Source: Acidobacteriota bacterium
GTDB lineage: Bacteria; Acidobacteriota; UBA4820; DSQY01
Assembly: GCA_040752915.1 (NCBI GenBank)
Contig: JBFMHB010000031.1
Span: forward strand, 1 to 36,490
Reading direction: 5' to 3'
DNA length: 36,490 nucleotides
The notes under the pieces are model-generated. The model did no database searches, was not told where the DNA came from, and saw only the letters and a list, made by a program, of their open reading frames with translations. This document shows, in pieces, positions 8,873-16,182 of this stretch. Numbering within the stretch: position 1 is the stretch's first letter; each line of letters starts with the position of its first letter. The position numbers and the translations under genes were made by a program.

Positions 8873-9406
8873 ATGAAAAAAAAAAGGTTCCCTCTGCTCG
8901 CATTCGCATCCTTGGCCCTCGCCGCGCTTTTCCTGATGGGGTGTGGGTCGGACAAGAACCTGGAACCTGAATCGGACCTGGTGCTGAAAGGGGCGGATCC
9001 TCCCAGCACGAATGTTGGCGTGAATCCGCCCCTTTCCCATATCGCCTATTTCCTTTTTCAGATCCGGATCGGCGATCCGAACCTGTCCCTGGTCGGCTCG
9101 GACGCCTGGACCGTGGACCGGGTTGATACGCACTACGTGCTGGTGAGCGATCCGGGGGGCCACCTGCAGCGGCTCCCCGAGGACGAGACCACCCGGCCCA
9201 AGACGCGCGTCAGCCCCAACACGGTCAATCGGATCGCCGTCACGGTCATCAGCGACTCCTTCTTGCAGGACTACGCCCAGGGCTTCGTGGGCACCTCCGA
9301 CACGGCCCGGGTGAAGGTCCGGCTGACGTTCCACGCACACCGGAACAAGGACGGCGCGCGAAAGGTGCTCCAGACCAGTCACATCCTGACCATCGGGAAT
9401 TTCTGA
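8873..9406 (+). CDS. putative lipoprotein of unknown function, pilQ-linked
   Basis: 177 aa. A polybasic start (MKKKRF), hydrophobic helix and lipobox LMGC (Cys at about residue 24) predict an exported lipoprotein; the residues after Cys (GSDK) give no inner-membrane retention Asp at +2. The mature part is a single beta-rich-looking domain (segments DAWTVDRVDTHYVLVSD, RIAVTVISDSFL, RVKVRLTFHAHRN) without a family I recognise. The GGAG ribosome-binding site overlaps the pilQ stop region, and the stop shares one base with the next gene's ATG. Its position directly after the secretin suggests a pilotin or a secretin accessory role, which is inference only. The start codon is followed by ten consecutive A bases, unusual in this genome. 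Confidence 0.8.
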   Translation: MKKKRFPLLAFASLALAALFLMGCGSDKNLEPESDLVLKGADPPSTNVGVNPPLSHIAYFLFQIRIGDPNLSLVGSDAWTVDRVDTHYVLVSDPGGHLQRLPEDETTRPKTRVSPNTVNRIAVTVISDSFLQDYAQGFVGTSDTARVKVRLTFHAHRNKDGARKVLQTSHILTIGNF

Positions 9407-10602
9407 TGGCGAGCGGACCCGCCGAACTCGAATCCGAGGTCCAGCGCGATCCGAAGATGCGCCGGTTCTACGAGTTGGCGCGGGAGTACCAGCGGCTCGG
9501 CCGTATCGAAGAAGCCGTGGTCCTCTGCGAAAAGGGCCTCCAACTGAACCCGAACCAGTGGCAGGCCCGGAATCTGCTGGCCCAGATCTTTCTCGCCAAG
9601 GGCCGCTTCGACGAGGCGAGGGTGCAGGTGGAGCGGGTCCTTCTGGCCCTCCCGGACAACATCCCCGCCAACCACCTCGCGGCGGACCTGTACTACTCCC
9701 TGGGGGACAAGGCCCGCGCCCTTCGCCACTACCAAGTCGTGGACCTCTTTGACCCCGGAAGGGCCAACGTGGCGGAGCGGATTCAGGAGCTGGCCGCCGA
9801 GACGCCTGCTCCGGAAGAGACGGCCGCGGAATCCGCCCCTGCGGCCGGCGAGGAAGCCCCGGGGCCGCCTCTGGAGGAGCCGCCCGCCGAATCCGTCCCT
9901 GCGGCCGATGGGGAGGCCCGGGAGTCGCTCTCCCCCGCCGTTTCCGAGGAACCGGCCGTGGAGGTCGGGCTCCAGGCGGAGGCTCAAACCGCGACGGAAC
10001 CGGTCGGCGCCCAGGTGTTCGAAGAGGTATCGAAGCCGGAGGATTGGGGTAGCGAAGGAGGTCAGGAGAGCGACCTCCTGGAAGTCCTACCCTCCGAGCC
10101 CACGCCCTCCGTGGAGGTGGCTCCGCTTTCAGAGCAGGCGGAATCCTGGGCCGACGTGGCCCCCGAGCCGGAATCCTGTGAGCGCGAGGCCCTTGTCGAA
10201 AACCCGCCCGGGGAGGACACGGACCGGGTGGAGACCCTCCAGGAGGGCGACGACACCCAGGAAGCCCCCACGCCTCCGGACAGTCCAGACGGACTGGGCC
10301 TTTCACCGGAACCCGATCCGTCCGTTCCCGGGCCGGCCTTCAGCACGGTCACCCTGGCCCAGTTGTACGAGAGCCAGGGATACCCGGAAAAGGCGGTGGA
10401 GGTCTACCAGCGGATCCTGCTCAAGGAGCCGGACAACGCCGACGTTCGGGAGCGGATCCGGGGACTCAAGCGGAGGATGGCGGGGGAGGTCCCCGAAGCC
10501 CCGGCCGTCCAGGAGGAGGACGTGCGCAAGGCCGTCCGGCAGAAAAGGATCGCCGTGCTGCAGAACTGGCTCACCCGGGTGAGGGAGGCCTCCCATGTTT
10601 AG
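9406..10602 (+). CDS. TPR-repeat protein with long acidic linker
   Basis: 398 aa, no signal peptide or membrane helix, so probably cytoplasmic. TPR-like helical pairs occupy about residues 15-128 (FYELAREYQRLGRIEEAVVLCEKGL; ARNLLAQIFLAKGRFDEARVQVERVL; LAADLYYSLGDKARALRHYQVV). A low-complexity Glu/Pro/Ala/Ser linker runs to about 308. A further TPR follows (TLAQLYESQGYPEKAVEVYQRILLKEP) and a basic C-terminal helix. TPRs mediate protein-protein contacts; the partner is not known. It starts on the last base of the lipoprotein stop (TGATG) and overlaps the roadblock gene by 8 nt, so those two products are probably made in fixed ratio and may interact. Confidence 0.85.
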   Translation: MASGPAELESEVQRDPKMRRFYELAREYQRLGRIEEAVVLCEKGLQLNPNQWQARNLLAQIFLAKGRFDEARVQVERVLLALPDNIPANHLAADLYYSLGDKARALRHYQVVDLFDPGRANVAERIQELAAETPAPEETAAESAPAAGEEAPGPPLEEPPAESVPAADGEARESLSPAVSEEPAVEVGLQAEAQTATEPVGAQVFEEVSKPEDWGSEGGQESDLLEVLPSEPTPSVEVAPLSEQAESWADVAPEPESCEREALVENPPGEDTDRVETLQEGDDTQEAPTPPDSPDGLGLSPEPDPSVPGPAFSTVTLAQLYESQGYPEKAVEVYQRILLKEPDNADVRERIRGLKRRMAGEVPEAPAVQEEDVRKAVRQKRIAVLQNWLTRVREASHV

Positions 10603-10948
10603 CCCCCTGTTCAAGAAACTGCGCGAGGACCTCCCGGGCTTTCGGGCGGTGGCCGTGGTGGGAGACGACGGCATCGAAGTGGACCGGTTCGTCTTGGAGG
10701 ACCTGCCCCACGAGGTGCTGAGCGCGGAAATGAACGGGGTCTTGAAGACCTTGAGGCGCCTTCGGGGGGAGATCGCGATGGGCCCCATCCGGGAGGTGGT
10801 GATTCGGACCGAGGCGGAGAACATCCTCTTGTGCTCCCTGTCGGAGGGTCTCTTCATCCTCGTGGTCACGGACCCCGCTACGGCCACCGGCCGGGCCCGG
10901 TTCGCCATCCAGCGACTTGCGCACGAGTTTCAAAACGTCCTAAAATAA
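10595..10948 (+). CDS. roadblock/LC7-domain protein
   Basis: 117 aa single-domain protein. The pattern AVAVVGDDGIEVDRFV, a middle helix (AEMNGVLKTLRRLRGEI), paired strands (REVVIRTEAENILLCSLSEGLFILVVT) and a C-terminal helix is that of the roadblock/LC7 fold. Bacterial members such as MglB act on Ras-like MglA GTPases that set pilus polarity; others regulate other small GTPases. No MglA-like GTPase is in this window, so MglB function is not claimed. The gene overlaps the TPR gene by 8 nt and is followed 18 nt later by efp. The location inside a pilus operon makes a link to motility plausible. Confidence 0.83.
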   Translation: MFSPLFKKLREDLPGFRAVAVVGDDGIEVDRFVLEDLPHEVLSAEMNGVLKTLRRLRGEIAMGPIREVVIRTEAENILLCSLSEGLFILVVTDPATATGRARFAIQRLAHEFQNVLK

Positions 10949-10966
10949 GGGTTCGGAGGGAACCCC

Positions 10967-11530
10967 ATGGGTGTGATCACCAGCAACCAGATCCGCAAGG
11001 GCGTCAAACTGCTCATCGACGGCGACGCGTACGAGGTCGTGGACGCGGACCACGTGAAGCCGGGGAAGGGCTCGGCCTTCACGCGCGCCAAGGTGCGGAA
11101 CCTCAGGACCGGCCAGGTTCTCGAGAAAACCGTCAAGGCGGGGGACAAGGTCGAGACGGCCGAGACGCAGGAAAGCCGCATGCAGTTCCTCTACAAGGAA
11201 GGCGCCGACTACCATTTCATGGACCAGACGACCTTCGAGCAGATCGTCATCCCGCAGGACGTTCTCGGCGACGCCGTCAAGTACCTCACGGAGAACCTGG
11301 AAATCAGCGTCCTCCTCCACGACGGAGAACCTCTGGGCGTGGACCTTCCGAACTTCGTGACCCTCACGATCGAGGAGACGGACCCCGGGTTCAAGGGCGA
11401 CACCGTTTCCGGGGGCAAGCCGGCCCGGTGCAACACGGGGGCCGTGGTCAGCGTGCCCTTCCATCTCAATCCGGGGGACCGCATCGTGGTCGATACCCGG
11501 GACGGCAGCTACCGAGAAAAGGTCGGCTGA
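10967..11530 (+). CDS. efp: translation elongation factor P
   Basis: EF-P binds between the P and E sites of the ribosome and rescues stalling at consecutive prolines. 187 aa, the full three-domain length: KOW-like N domain and two OB domains ending GDRIVVDTRDGSYREKVG. The tip loop reads HVKPGKGSAF with Lys at position 34, the residue that is beta-lysylated by EpmA/EpmB in enterobacteria. It is not the Arg of rhamnosylated EF-Ps. No epmA or epmB is in the window. The GGAGG site at about 10954 supports the ATG at 10967. It is the last gene of the pil unit, before the terminator at 11557. Confidence 0.96.
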   Translation: MGVITSNQIRKGVKLLIDGDAYEVVDADHVKPGKGSAFTRAKVRNLRTGQVLEKTVKAGDKVETAETQESRMQFLYKEGADYHFMDQTTFEQIVIPQDVLGDAVKYLTENLEISVLLHDGEPLGVDLPNFVTLTIEETDPGFKGDTVSGGKPARCNTGAVVSVPFHLNPGDRIVVDTRDGSYREKVG

Positions 11531-11556
11531 TCCGGCCGAGACGTGCCAAAACGGAA

Positions 11557-11581
11557 AGCCGGGGGCCTGGAGCCCCCGGCT
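11557..11581. terminator. bidirectional intrinsic terminator between efp and the DUF1573 gene
   Basis: A perfect 10-bp G/C-rich stem (11557-11566 with 11572-11581) closes a 5-nt loop. On the minus strand the stem is followed by TTTCCGTTTT, a good U-rich tail for the DUF1573 gene. On the plus strand the tail (TCTCGCTTCTT) is weaker but usable for efp. It sits in the 76-bp gap between the two convergent stops. Confidence 0.75.
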
Positions 11582-11606
11582 CTCGCTTCTTGCCCGGAAT
11601 GGCTCT

Positions 11607-12722
11607 TTAAAAGATCTTCCCCCGGATCGGAACGGTGATGGGGCCCTTGCTGGTATCGATCGTGAGGGCGCCGTCGAGGTTCCCGACTTCCAGGGGCGGC
11701 ACGAGCTTCAACTTGACGCTGTAGCGCTGGTTGGGCGTGATGGTCTGGACCTCGGACGTCAGGTTCTTCAGGTTCGACGTGACGTTGTGGATCTGCAGCT
11801 CCGGTCCCATCTCGAAAGCCACCGTGACGGTCTTGTTCAGGTTGATGTCCTCCGGGTGCTCGTTCACGTAGCTGTGGTTCAGGCCCGAGTAAACCACCTG
11901 GGGGGGATACACCGTGAGGGGATCGCGGATGGTGCCGAAGAGGTTCAGGTTGAGCTTGTCCACCTTGGGGTGAGAGGTCGCCAAGACGAAGCGCCCGTTG
12001 ATGGGCCCGACGGCGTGGTCGGCGGGCAGGACCACCTTGAAGGTCGCGGATTTCTTGTCCTCCGCCATCTTGATGTCCCATTGGAGGGCGGCGTCGTCGG
12101 CCTGGACGGATGTGACCTCGAAGGGCGTCCCGTCCTCCGATGCGATCGTGAAGGTCTTTTCCTGGGATTGCCCCTTGTACACGAGGCCGAGCTGCTGGTT
12201 CTCCGAGGGCTGGACGCTCAGGATGGACTTCACCACGGCCTTCACGCCCAGCTGAAAGTTCGAGAGCTTCGGGTCGGAGGTGACGACGTTGATGGTCTTG
12301 TGGATGGGGCCCGAGAAGGCGGCCGTGCTGACGCTGGCCGTGATCTTGCCCGTTTTCCCGGGCTCGATCTTTCGGTCGTATTCCGTCACCGTGCATCCGC
12401 ACGCGGCGTGGACCCGGGAGATCTCCAGAGGCCCCCTGCCCCGGTTCTCGATGACGAAGTCGTGCTTGATGACCGAACCGCGGCTCACCGTGCCGGCGTC
12501 GAAGGTCATCTCGGGCACCACGGCCTCGGGGGGATCCACCGCCGGGGCCTGACCCGACTCCGCGGGAGCGGGTTTCTCTTGCCGCGGCGATTGGATCTCG
12601 GACTGAGGCGGGAGGGGCTCGGTAATCTTGGTCGGATTCGCTTCCTGGGCGATCGCGGCGGTTCCGGCGATCACCCCCCCGACAAGGATTAGGGCGGACA
12701 GAACGGTGCGGAAACCTTTCAT
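11607..12722 (-). CDS. exported DUF1573-family protein
   Basis: 371 aa with a signal peptide (residues 1-25, ending AAIAQ) and a Pro-rich linker. A DUF1573/ASH-like beta-sandwich follows: FDAGTVSRGSVIKHDFVIENRGRGPLEISR, the hallmark CGCT (HAACGCTV) and EPGKTGKITASV. Two more immunoglobulin-like segments fill the C-terminal part (about residues 170-371). Predicted periplasmic or surface; the biochemical role of the family is not established. AGGAGG lies 7-8 bases before the ATG. It is the last gene of the minus-strand unit, 29 nt after nadK. Confidence 0.85.
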   Translation of the reverse strand: MKGFRTVLSALILVGGVIAGTAAIAQEANPTKITEPLPPQSEIQSPRQEKPAPAESGQAPAVDPPEAVVPEMTFDAGTVSRGSVIKHDFVIENRGRGPLEISRVHAACGCTVTEYDRKIEPGKTGKITASVSTAAFSGPIHKTINVVTSDPKLSNFQLGVKAVVKSILSVQPSENQQLGLVYKGQSQEKTFTIASEDGTPFEVTSVQADDAALQWDIKMAEDKKSATFKVVLPADHAVGPINGRFVLATSHPKVDKLNLNLFGTIRDPLTVYPPQVVYSGLNHSYVNEHPEDINLNKTVTVAFEMGPELQIHNVTSNLKNLTSEVQTITPNQRYSVKLKLVPPLEVGNLDGALTIDTSKGPITVPIRGKIF

Positions 12723-12751
12723 CGCGAGACCTCCTAGCAGACGAAGTGAGT

Positions 12752-13681
12752 TTACCCCCCACGGGGGGTTCGGACAAGGCCGGGAGATTCCGGGTCGGGA
12801 CCGGAGGGCTGGGCACCCCAGCCCAGCTTCTCCCTCAGGAGGGAGAAATAGGAGCGCCCGCCGTTCGTCACGAGGCGAACCGAATGAGGGGCCCGGTGCA
12901 CGACGATGCGGTCCCCCCTCTCCACGGGGTGACCCTCCTGGCCGTCCGCCGTGAGAAACACGGGACCCGACTCGCCGGTCAGCTCCACGTCGATTCTGGA
13001 TGCGCCGCCCACGACGAGGGGACGCATGGTCAGCGTGTGCGGGCAGAGGGGCGTGATGAGGATGCCGTCCATCCCAGGAGTGACGATGGGGCCTCCCGCC
13101 GAGAGGTTGTAGGCGGTGGAGCCCGTGGGGGTAGCCACGATGATCCCATCGCTTCGCATGGTCGTGAGCAGACCCCCTCCCACGTCCACGCGGATATCGA
13201 TCATGCGGGCCAGGGCGGTCTTGGCCACGACCACGTCGTTCAGGCAGTGGAAGACGGCGCGGGTTTTTCCCTTCCGCCGAAGCTCGGCGCGCAGCATCAT
13301 CCTGCGCTCCACGCTCGCCTTTCCCGATAGGCAGGAGTCCACGGCCGCGATCATCTCGGAGGCGCTCACCTCGGTGAGGAACCCCAGATTGCCGAGGTTT
13401 ACGCCGAGGATGGGGGCGCCGCGGCGTCCCGAATGCCTGGCCACCGACAGGAGCGTGCCGTCTCCGCCCAGGACCACGACCAGGTCCGCCTCCCCGGGGA
13501 TATCGGCCCGGGGAAGGACCCGGAGATGGGGCTTGTGAGCGAGCTTGGAGGCCTCCTCGTCGAGGATCACCTCTGCTCCGAGCCGGGCGAGGTGGGCCAG
13601 GAGGCGGTCCAGCAGGGGCAAGCGGCCTGCGGGTTGCGGCTTGGCGGCCACGGCGACCCTGGGGACCCGCCGCCCGGTCAA
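12752..13681 (-). CDS. nadK: NAD kinase
   Basis: Phosphorylates NAD to NADP with ATP; cytoplasmic. 309 aa, slightly long because of a C-terminal tail. The catalytic GGDGT motif is at residues 72-76 (D74). NLGNLGFLTE and SDGIIVATPTGSTAYNLSAGGP are the other family signatures. The start appears to be a rare TTG at 13681: GGAGG lies 7 bases upstream and the codon overlaps the tlyA stop (TTGA). The next in-frame candidate is a GTG ten codons in. The gene is translationally coupled to tlyA, a common pairing in bacteria along with the prenyl synthase and xseB. Confidence 0.95.
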   Translation of the reverse strand: MTGRRVPRVAVAAKPQPAGRLPLLDRLLAHLARLGAEVILDEEASKLAHKPHLRVLPRADIPGEADLVVVLGGDGTLLSVARHSGRRGAPILGVNLGNLGFLTEVSASEMIAAVDSCLSGKASVERRMMLRAELRRKGKTRAVFHCLNDVVVAKTALARMIDIRVDVGGGLLTTMRSDGIIVATPTGSTAYNLSAGGPIVTPGMDGILITPLCPHTLTMRPLVVGGASRIDVELTGESGPVFLTADGQEGHPVERGDRIVVHRAPHSVRLVTNGGRSYFSLLREKLGWGAQPSGPDPESPGLVRTPRGG

Positions 13682-14421
13682 GGCGACACCTCCCCCGGAG
13701 GCAGAAGCAGGATAAAGGTCTCGAGATTTCCTTTCGGGCCCTTCACGGTCGACTCCACGGCGGCGGCCAGAGTATAGCCCAGTCTGGCCGCGTGTTCCAC
13801 AACGCCGGCGACGGCCCGAGCCCGGACGGCGGGGTCCCGGACCACGCCGCCCTTCCCCACCTCCCGGCGACCCGCCTCGAATTGGGGCTTCACGAGGGCC
13901 AGGACACGGGCGGAGGGGGCGCTGAGGAGGATCGAGGGAAGAAGAAGCCTGAGCGATATGAAGGACGCGTCCACCACCACGAGGTCCACGACTTCAGGGA
14001 AGAAGTCCCTGGGGAGGCTTCGGGCGTTGACCCCCTCGAAGGCGCGGACCCTCGGGTCGCAGCGGAGGGATTCGTGCAGTTGTCCCCGTCCGACGTCCAC
14101 CGCGTAGACCCGTGCGGCTCCTCGCTGGAGGAGGCAATCGGTGAATCCGCCGGTGGAGGCGCCGAGATCGGCGCAAACCAGGCCGCGGACATCCAGGGCC
14201 AGGCCGTCCAGGGCCCCCTCCATCTTCAAGCCGCCCCGGCTCACGTAGGGGCATGCCCTGCCGCGGATTTCCAGCATGGAGTCCTCGGGGAGCTTCTGCC
14301 CCGGCTTTTCCACCCTTCGGCCTTCGAGGAAGACCACCCCGGCCATGAGCATGGCCTGGGCCTTTTCGCGGGTCGGCGCCAGCCCCAGGCGCACCAGGAG
14401 GAGATCCGCGCGGAGGGTCAT
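13678..14421 (-). CDS. tlyA: TlyA-family rRNA (cytidine-2'-O)-methyltransferase
   Basis: 247 aa, a normal length. The N-terminal S4 RNA-binding domain (about residues 1-60, ADLLLVRLGLAPTREKAQAMLMAGVV) is followed by an FtsJ-like Rossmann methyltransferase with the SAM loop DLGASTGGFTDCLL (86-98). Candidate catalytic tetrad residues are K66, D151, K178 (LVKPQFEAG) and E182. Mycobacterial TlyA methylates 16S C1409 and 23S C1920; shorter TlyAs may modify only 23S, so the exact target is open. The old name haemolysin A should not be taken literally. The start overlaps the prenyl synthase stop (ATGA). Confidence 0.92.
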   Translation of the reverse strand: MTLRADLLLVRLGLAPTREKAQAMLMAGVVFLEGRRVEKPGQKLPEDSMLEIRGRACPYVSRGGLKMEGALDGLALDVRGLVCADLGASTGGFTDCLLQRGAARVYAVDVGRGQLHESLRCDPRVRAFEGVNARSLPRDFFPEVVDLVVVDASFISLRLLLPSILLSAPSARVLALVKPQFEAGRREVGKGGVVRDPAVRARAVAGVVEHAARLGYTLAAAVESTVKGPKGNLETFILLLPPGEVSP

Positions 14422-15311
14422 CGGCTCCGATTCACGATGAAATGAGCGATTTCTCTCAGGTCCTGGCTGGAGGGACCGAGGTCCGCGACCGACCGCAGGG
14501 CTTCGGAAAGAAGATCCTGGGCCCTCCTCCGGGAGGCTTCCAGCCCCCAGAGAGCGGGGAAGGTGGCCTTTCCCTGGGCGGCGTCCTTGCCAGCCGTCTT
14601 GCCCAGACTCTCGGTGCTTTCCGTTGCGTCCAGAATGTCGTCCACGATCTGGAAGGCGAGACCGACGGCCCGCCCGTACCGCAGGAGGGAGCGCCGCACA
14701 TCGGCGCGGGCGCCCGCCCATATCGCCCCGGCGAGGAGGCACGCCTCGAGGAAGGCCCCCGTCTTCAGCCTGTGGATGGTTTCCAGGGTCTGGGCGTCCG
14801 CCCCGGCCCCGGCCCCCGTGAGGCGGAGATCCAGGGTCTGGCCGCCGGCCATCCCCAACGATCCGAGGGACTTCAGGACGGTTCGGCTCACCCGGTTCCT
14901 TCTGGCCGTCCACTGGGCCCCCCTGGGTTCCTCGCAGAGAAGGTACGCCCCGAGGGTCTGGAGGGCGTCGCCCGCCAAGATGGCCGTGGCTTCGCCGAAA
15001 GCCTTGTGGCACGTGGGCTTTCCCCGGCGCAGGTCGTCGTCGTCCATGGACGGAAGGTCGTCATGAATCAGGCTGTAGGTGTGGAGCAGTTCCAGCCCCG
15101 CCGCGGCGGGAAGGACGGCCTCCGGTCTGGCGCCGCCGGCGGCCGTATAGGCGCACAGGGCAAGGATCGGTCGCATGCGCTTGCCGCCCGCGAACACGCT
15201 GTACCGCATGGCCTCGTGAAGCTCCCGCGGTTCCGCGCCGGCGGGGGGAAGAACGCGGTCCAGCGCTTCGTCGACGAGGGGAGCCCAGCGGGAAAAGGTT
15301 CCGGGAATCAT
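14418..15311 (-). CDS. ispA: short-chain trans-prenyl diphosphate synthase (FPP/GGPP synthase)
   Basis: 297 aa, cytoplasmic; condenses IPP with allylic diphosphates to give farnesyl or geranylgeranyl diphosphate. The first Asp-rich motif is HDDLPSMDDDDLRRG (residues 83-97) with the four-residue spacing of bacterial type. The second is FQIVDDILD. GGKRMRP is the usual IPP-binding segment and the Gly-Lys-Asp late motif is GKTAGKDAAQGK. Chain length is not certain from sequence, so FPP and GGPP synthase are both possible. ATGA overlaps join it to xseB upstream and tlyA downstream. Confidence 0.92.
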   Translation of the reverse strand: MIPGTFSRWAPLVDEALDRVLPPAGAEPRELHEAMRYSVFAGGKRMRPILALCAYTAAGGARPEAVLPAAAGLELLHTYSLIHDDLPSMDDDDLRRGKPTCHKAFGEATAILAGDALQTLGAYLLCEEPRGAQWTARRNRVSRTVLKSLGSLGMAGGQTLDLRLTGAGAGADAQTLETIHRLKTGAFLEACLLAGAIWAGARADVRRSLLRYGRAVGLAFQIVDDILDATESTESLGKTAGKDAAQGKATFPALWGLEASRRRAQDLLSEALRSVADLGPSSQDLREIAHFIVNRSR

Positions 15312-15583
15312 GGCTCCTCTCGATCCGTCCGGGTGGGAAGCCCGGACAGAACGGAGTCCGGGTCCAGGGGGGACTCCTTGGGCGGGTCGCCCTCGAGGAG
15401 GCGCGTCACGCGAAGGCTCGCGGACTGGAGTTCCGCCTCCAGATCGCGGCTGAGGCGGATTCCGCGTTCGAACAGGGCGAGGCTCTCCTCCAGGGGGAGG
15501 CTTCCATCTTCGAGGCGGGACACCAGCTCCTCGAGTTGTCTCAAACGGCTTTCGAACCCTTGGCGTTTCCCGGCTTTGGCCAT
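15308..15583 (-). CDS. xseB: exodeoxyribonuclease VII small subunit
   Basis: About 91 aa. Several small subunits bind each large XseA subunit to form the ssDNA-degrading exonuclease VII. The family core FESRLRQLEELVSRLEDGSLPLEESLALFERGIRLSRDLEAELQSA is unmistakable. The ATG at 15583 has GGAG five bases upstream. A GTG at 15589, overlapping the SPOR-gene stop, would add two residues (frame start MTMAK) and has no spacing for a binding site. xseA is not in the window. The C-terminal tail after about residue 65 is longer than the minimal family core and Pro/Asp-rich. Confidence 0.93.
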   Translation of the reverse strand: MAKAGKRQGFESRLRQLEELVSRLEDGSLPLEESLALFERGIRLSRDLEAELQSASLRVTRLLEGDPPKESPLDPDSVLSGLPTRTDREEP

Positions 15584-15585
15584 GG

Positions 15586-16182
15586 TCACTCCGACGTGAC
15601 GACGAACGCGCCCGAAAACCCGGCGCGCTTCAGGTCCTGGAGCGCTTTCTCGGCGGCCTTCCTGTCCTGGAATCCGGGGATGAGCACCTTGTGACGCCCG
15701 CCCTGGGAGGCCACCTGGGCGCCGTATCCCATCGCCTTCAGGCGCCCCGCGAGTTCCCGCGCGTTGGCGGGCGTCCCGAAGGCTCCGAGCTGGATCGAAA
15801 CTCCGGCCGCCCTGGCGGGCTTCTCGACGGGACGCGTCTCGGTCGGGGAGGGGGGCGGCGTGGGGACGGGAGCGGGGATGGGCGCGGATGGCGAGGCTTC
15901 TGGAACGGAGCGCGTGGGTGCGGGGAACGGATCCTCCGGGGTGGCGGGGCTCTCCGGAAGCGCGTCACGATCCTTCGGGTCCGCCGCGGCGGACTCCTGA
16001 ACGAAAGGACGGCGCTCCACGAGAGATTCTTGGATCGGCTTGGTCTCTTGGACCCGGTCCGAGGAGGGGCGTGGGGTGAACAGCCAGGAAGCCGCCGCCA
16101 CGACAAAGGCCAGGGCCACCGAGCCGGCGCCGATCCACAAGACCTGCCTCCAGGGAACCGAACGGAATCCGGCCCGATTCAT
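15586..16182 (-). CDS. membrane-anchored SPOR-domain protein
   Basis: 198 aa. One N-terminal transmembrane helix (about residues 14-35) is followed by a Pro/Glu/Ser-rich periplasmic linker containing PPP. A C-terminal SPOR domain (about 127-196, VSIQLGAFGTPANARELAGRLKAMGYGAQV, ending GFSGAFVV) completes it. SPOR domains bind glycan strands lacking stem peptides at the septum, so a cell-envelope or division role is expected. The ATG has GGAG 7 bases upstream and overlaps the DUF4388 gene stop by 4 nt. The exact FtsN- or DedD-like identity cannot be assigned. Confidence 0.85.
   Translation of the reverse strand: MNRAGFRSVPWRQVLWIGAGSVALAFVVAAASWLFTPRPSSDRVQETKPIQESLVERRPFVQESAAADPKDRDALPESPATPEDPFPAPTRSVPEASPSAPIPAPVPTPPPSPTETRPVEKPARAAGVSIQLGAFGTPANARELAGRLKAMGYGAQVASQGGRHKVLIPGFQDRKAAEKALQDLKRAGFSGAFVVTSE

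Noticed and set aside
6239-10306. Very long antisense open frame (1355 codons) opposite pilP-pilQ-TPR genes
   Set aside because: Product is Gly/Arg/Asp/His-biased without domains; such stop-free antisense frames are expected opposite high-G+C genes. The sense strand encodes clear families.
10595-10948. Calling the roadblock protein MglB
   Set aside because: Shorter than MglB and no MglA gene in the window; fold assignment only.
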